Shown one piece after another: positions 61,620-64,000 of a stretch of DNA of 64,000 bases. The notes under the pieces are model-generated. The model searched no databases. It saw nothing but the letters and a program-made list of their open reading frames with translations, and was not told the origin of the DNA. A program made the translations under genes and the position numbers. Source of the stretch: Manis javanica (lineage: Eukaryota; Chordata; Mammalia; Pholidota; Manidae); the NCBI RefSeq assembly GCF_040802235.1, contig NC_133165.1, positions 12,681,623-12,745,622 on the forward strand, read 5' to 3'. Numbering within the stretch: the first letter of the stretch is position 1; each line of letters opens with the position of its first letter.

Positions 61620-62029
61620 AAAAATTAGAATAGCTCCATAGTCTTACACCTAGTTGGCTGCCATATGGTAAAATGCACTAAGAAGGTGAGAAACATCAGT
61701 AAGTGCAGAACCCATTACGGTGCCTCCCTCTGAAAAATGGTGAAGAAAATTGAAATAGGCCAGCACACCAAGTACACTTGTTTCTTTTGTGGCAAAACCA
61801 AGGTGAAGAGACAAACTGTGGGAATCTGGCACTGTGGTTCCTGCATAAAAACAGTAGCTGGTGGGGCCTGGCCCTATAATACCCCTTCTGCCATCACAGT
61901 GAAGTCAACCATAAGAGGCCTGAAGGAACTGAAAGAACCAGTAGAAGCACTACCATAGGAAGCATTGGTAGACAATAATAAATGGGTTATTTATCTAACA
62001 GAAAAAATAATAATAATAAATAAAAATTA
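61620..62029 (+). pseudogene. RPL37A (pseudogene): RPL37A processed pseudogene
   Basis: A reverse-transcribed copy of the mRNA for the 60S ribosomal protein eL43. The start ATG is at 61,665. The frame is aligned to the 92-residue protein along its length and keeps the zinc-ribbon cysteines (CFFC and CGSC) and the VGIWHCGSC motif. It is broken by an in-frame TGA at codon 23 and by a one-base gain near the end that removes the normal stop. The 3' UTR keeps aataaatgggtt, followed by an A-rich tail. An aaaaatta duplication at 61,620-61,627 and 62,022-62,029 fits L1-driven retrotransposition. It has no introns and cannot make the protein. Confidence 0.92.
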
Positions 62030-62831
62030 TAGTGACAACTGACTATGTTTAAAAATAACATTGGTATAAGAAAAGTTATCCTACTATATTAGGATTCAAG
62101 ACACTACTTCTCTTATGACATGAGTGACCAGAAGGGATGATGAATGGAATCACTACACCACTGGCAATAGTCTCTTCTTTCATCTATGTGGTGATTACAT
62201 GAGTGCACTCATTTTGTGCAAATTTATTGAGCTCTACATTTTGAATATGAGAATTATATTTACATCCATATGAATGTATATATATATATGCATATTTCAA
62301 TAAAATATCCAATATGTGTATATGGCACCATACAAATTACTAGAGGAAAAATGAATTTAAAGGACATGTAGTATATATGGAAAGAGATGGAAAACAACTT
62401 ATACTGGTAAGTATACAACTTGAAACACCTGAGAGCATTACTAAATTGCAGTTGTTAAATAACATATTAACAGAAAATGTGAATATACACTAGAAATCAT
62501 TAATAATTAAGGAAGTAAAAAAAAAGGGAGAGTGAGCTGTTATGACAAATTATACAATATTCTGTATATTTAAGTAAATATTAAAAAGTATGTTGGAGGC
62601 ACATAAAGAGAAATATATAGAGGAAGAACAGAAAACTAGAGCAATCTAAGTCATTTAAAACTAGTTTATTCTGTAGGTGTCATTCCTAGTCAATAAAGGG
62701 TATCAAGAAAAGAGCAAGAATGACCTCAGATATACATGAAATATTCTCAGCTATGTGAGTGTTCAGTTAATTGTTATTTTCCTTTCAAAATGTACATTAA
62801 TTTGATTATTAGTGTGTGTGGTGGGGGTGGG
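62030..62831. other. unassigned sequence up to ERV-B
   Basis: AT-rich, with a TATATA run near 62,277-62,288. The hexamer ggtggg directly before ERV-B (62,826-62,831) would be the left target duplication, but the right copy lies outside the window. Confidence 0.45.
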
Positions 62832-63025
62832 TGTTGGCAGCCGTGCTCAGAAAATAGCGCCCAATGCAGGGCAGCCGGAAGGCCCCGAACTTCCTAATGA
62901 CAAATCATCCCACACCACTAAACTACATGCTAATTGCGCCTTGGCATAAGGACCAATGAGACCCACCAAATGGTTATGCTAATAAGGCATATGGAGCCGC
63001 ACCAACCAGGTCAGAGCATGAGAAC

Positions 63026-63032
63026 TATATAA
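63026..63032 (+). promoter_or_regulatory. ERV-B LTR TATA box
   Basis: TATATAA in U3, 61 bp before the AATAAA signal, as in ERV-A. Confidence 0.8.
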
Positions 63033-63092
63033 GCAAGCCTCTCCTTCCCCTCTGGGTCCTGCCCAACTCATTTGTTTCACAAAGAGCTGAAG

Positions 63093-63098
63093 AATAAA
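63093..63098 (+). terminator. ERV-B LTR polyadenylation signal
   Basis: AATAAA within the R region. In a 5' LTR it is normally ignored. Confidence 0.75.
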
Positions 63099-63167
63099 GC
63101 TTTCTGCAGAAGAATCCTGCTGTTGTTGCGTGCTGTTCTTGCCGGCGAGGACGGGGCGCGCGACAAG

Positions 63168-63185
63168 TGGTGCCGAATCCCGGGA
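63168..63185 (+). other. ERV-B primer binding site, tRNA-Phe type
   Basis: TGGTGCCGAATCCCGGGA, identical to ERV-A, two bases after the LTR. It is one mismatch from the tRNA-Phe complement, so the same mismatch is a family feature. Confidence 0.88.
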
Positions 63186-63268
63186 ACCAGAACATCACCG
63201 GCACAGGGAGGACCCTTCAGACATCTGGAGAGGATTCAGAACTGCAGGTCAGAAGAAAGCCCGGAGGG

Positions 63269-63270
63269 GT
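63269..63270 (+). promoter_or_regulatory. ERV-B leader 5' splice donor
   Basis: GGG|GTAAGT between the primer binding site and gag, conserved with ERV-A. Use is inferred. Confidence 0.65.
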
Positions 63271-63335
63271 AAGTTCCGAGAGGCCCCTGCTTTTTAGGAT
63301 AATGGTTGATGGTTCTCTGTAAATAAGGAGGCACC

Positions 63336-64000
63336 ATGGGGAATGCACCGTCATTAGTCACGGCGCTGCAGACAGCTCTCAAAGAGTGAAACTTGAAGGT
63401 CTCCAGCAAAGTCTTAGGATCTTTTGTGAAGGAGATAGACCGTGTGGCCCCCTGGTTCATTTGTTCAGGGTCCCTCTCAATCCCGAGCTGGGACAAACTG
63501 GGGAAAGATCTTGATAGAGAGGAGGAGGAGGGTAGCCTGAGGGGAGGCACCAGGCCCCTCTGGAAACTGATTAGAGCTTGTCTGCAAGATGAGAGATGTG
63601 AAAAGGTAATAAAAGAAGGTCAGAGAGCATTGACAGATATCCAAGAGAGCATGTCAGAAACGGAACGGGAAACAGAGAGCGCGCGCGGCCGAAAAAAGGC
63701 CACAAAAACGAAGGTAAAGAAACCTCAGAGTGAGGGAGAAAGCCCGCCTAGGGCAAAAGCGAAAGAGCCCCGAGAAGCGAGTGACAATCGCCTCGGAGAA
63801 AATAGTAAATACCCCTGGAAAGAGTTGAGGGACCTCCAACTCTCCAATAGGGAATCTGAGGAGGAATTAACGTCCGCAGAGGAAGGGGAAGAAAATAAAA
63901 CCGCAGAGTGTAGAAGTAAGGGAACCAGCAAAGTTGAAAAGCGGACCAAGGAAAAAATGAAAGCAGGGTGTCCCCCGACGCCCTTTGCCCCGCCACCTTA
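63336..64000 (+). pseudogene. gag: ERV-B gag (5' part, cut by window edge), in-frame TGA at codon 18
   Basis: ATG at 63,336 with a Met-Gly-Asn start, in-frame TGA at 63,387-63,389, then an open frame to the window edge, which falls inside the tyrosine codon of the PPPY motif. Matrix and charged linker match ERV-A except for one Asp to Asn change (near 63,786). The shared stop shows that both copies descend from a source already carrying it. The length and state of the remainder are unknown. Confidence 0.9.

Larger units (their letters stand above)
62832..63165 (+). repeat. ERV-B 5' LTR
   Basis: 334 bp, TG...CA ends. CCAAT lies at 62,953-62,957, a TATATAA box at 63,026-63,032 and AATAAA at 63,093-63,098. 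It differs from both ERV-A LTRs at one position that I found. Confidence 0.95.
62832..64000 (+). mobile_element. ERV-B: second copy of the young class II ERV (5' part)
   Basis: The plus strand holds the 5' LTR, primer binding site, leader and gag up to the window edge. It matches ERV-A over 1,169 bp with two differences that I could find: C/A in U3 (near 62,863) and G/A in gag (near 63,786). The orientation is opposite to ERV-A, about 54 kb away. Whether pro, pol and env are deleted here as in ERV-A cannot be seen. Confidence 0.95.

Noticed and set aside
63072..63272. A 66-codon frame shared by both ERV copies (also minus 8,526-8,726) crossing LTR end, primer site and leader
   Set aside because: It begins at TTG, not ATG, and its conservation only reflects the near-identity of the two young copies. 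It resembles no known retroviral protein.

Overview
This window looks like intergenic DNA from a placental mammal. It is AT-rich, and I found no functional host gene. What can be recognised is layered transposon debris: LINE-1 copies of several ages, L2 and MIR fragments, MaLR-type and other solo LTRs, a Tigger-like DNA transposon and an RPL37A processed pseudogene. The L1 3' ends and MIR/L2/MLT1/Tigger relics fit Eutheria. I see no Alu, B1/B2, carnivore tRNA-Lys SINE or ruminant SINE in 64 kb, which suggests a lineage poor in recent SINEs. Pangolin is one low-confidence guess.

Layout. About 200-12,200 is a nested stack on the minus strand: an old L1 (about 200-900 and 11,876-12,200) is split by a younger L1 block (901-11,865). 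That block is itself interrupted, inside ORF1, by a very young endogenous retrovirus (ERV-A, 5,973-8,966). From 12,200 to 42,900 there is mostly unassigned AT-rich sequence with a 5'-truncated L1 (16,871-18,475), old L1 fragments, a solo LTR (25,246-25,566), MLT1-type LTRs, L2 and MIR. From 42,900 to 49,200 lie an L2, a small chimeric duplication and an inverted pair of LTR-like elements carrying a 38-bp minisatellite. From 51,000 to 62,000 lie another solo LTR, a 684-bp L1 with clean target-site duplications, a long Z-DNA-prone tract, old L1s, the Tigger-like element and the RPL37A pseudogene. At 62,832 a second copy of the same young retrovirus (ERV-B) begins on the plus strand and runs off the window.

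The main result is the ERV pair. ERV-A has two 334-bp LTRs that look identical by eye, a perfect 6-bp target duplication, a tRNA-Phe-type primer binding site, a polypurine tract, a betaretrovirus/IAP-like gag and an env transmembrane remnant. Protease and polymerase are missing. ERV-B differs from ERV-A at only two positions that I could find over the 1,169 bp they share. Both copies carry the same in-frame TGA at gag codon 18, which points to recent mobilisation in trans of an already defective, non-autonomous family. Repeat assignments come from reading and recalled consensus features, not from a database search.
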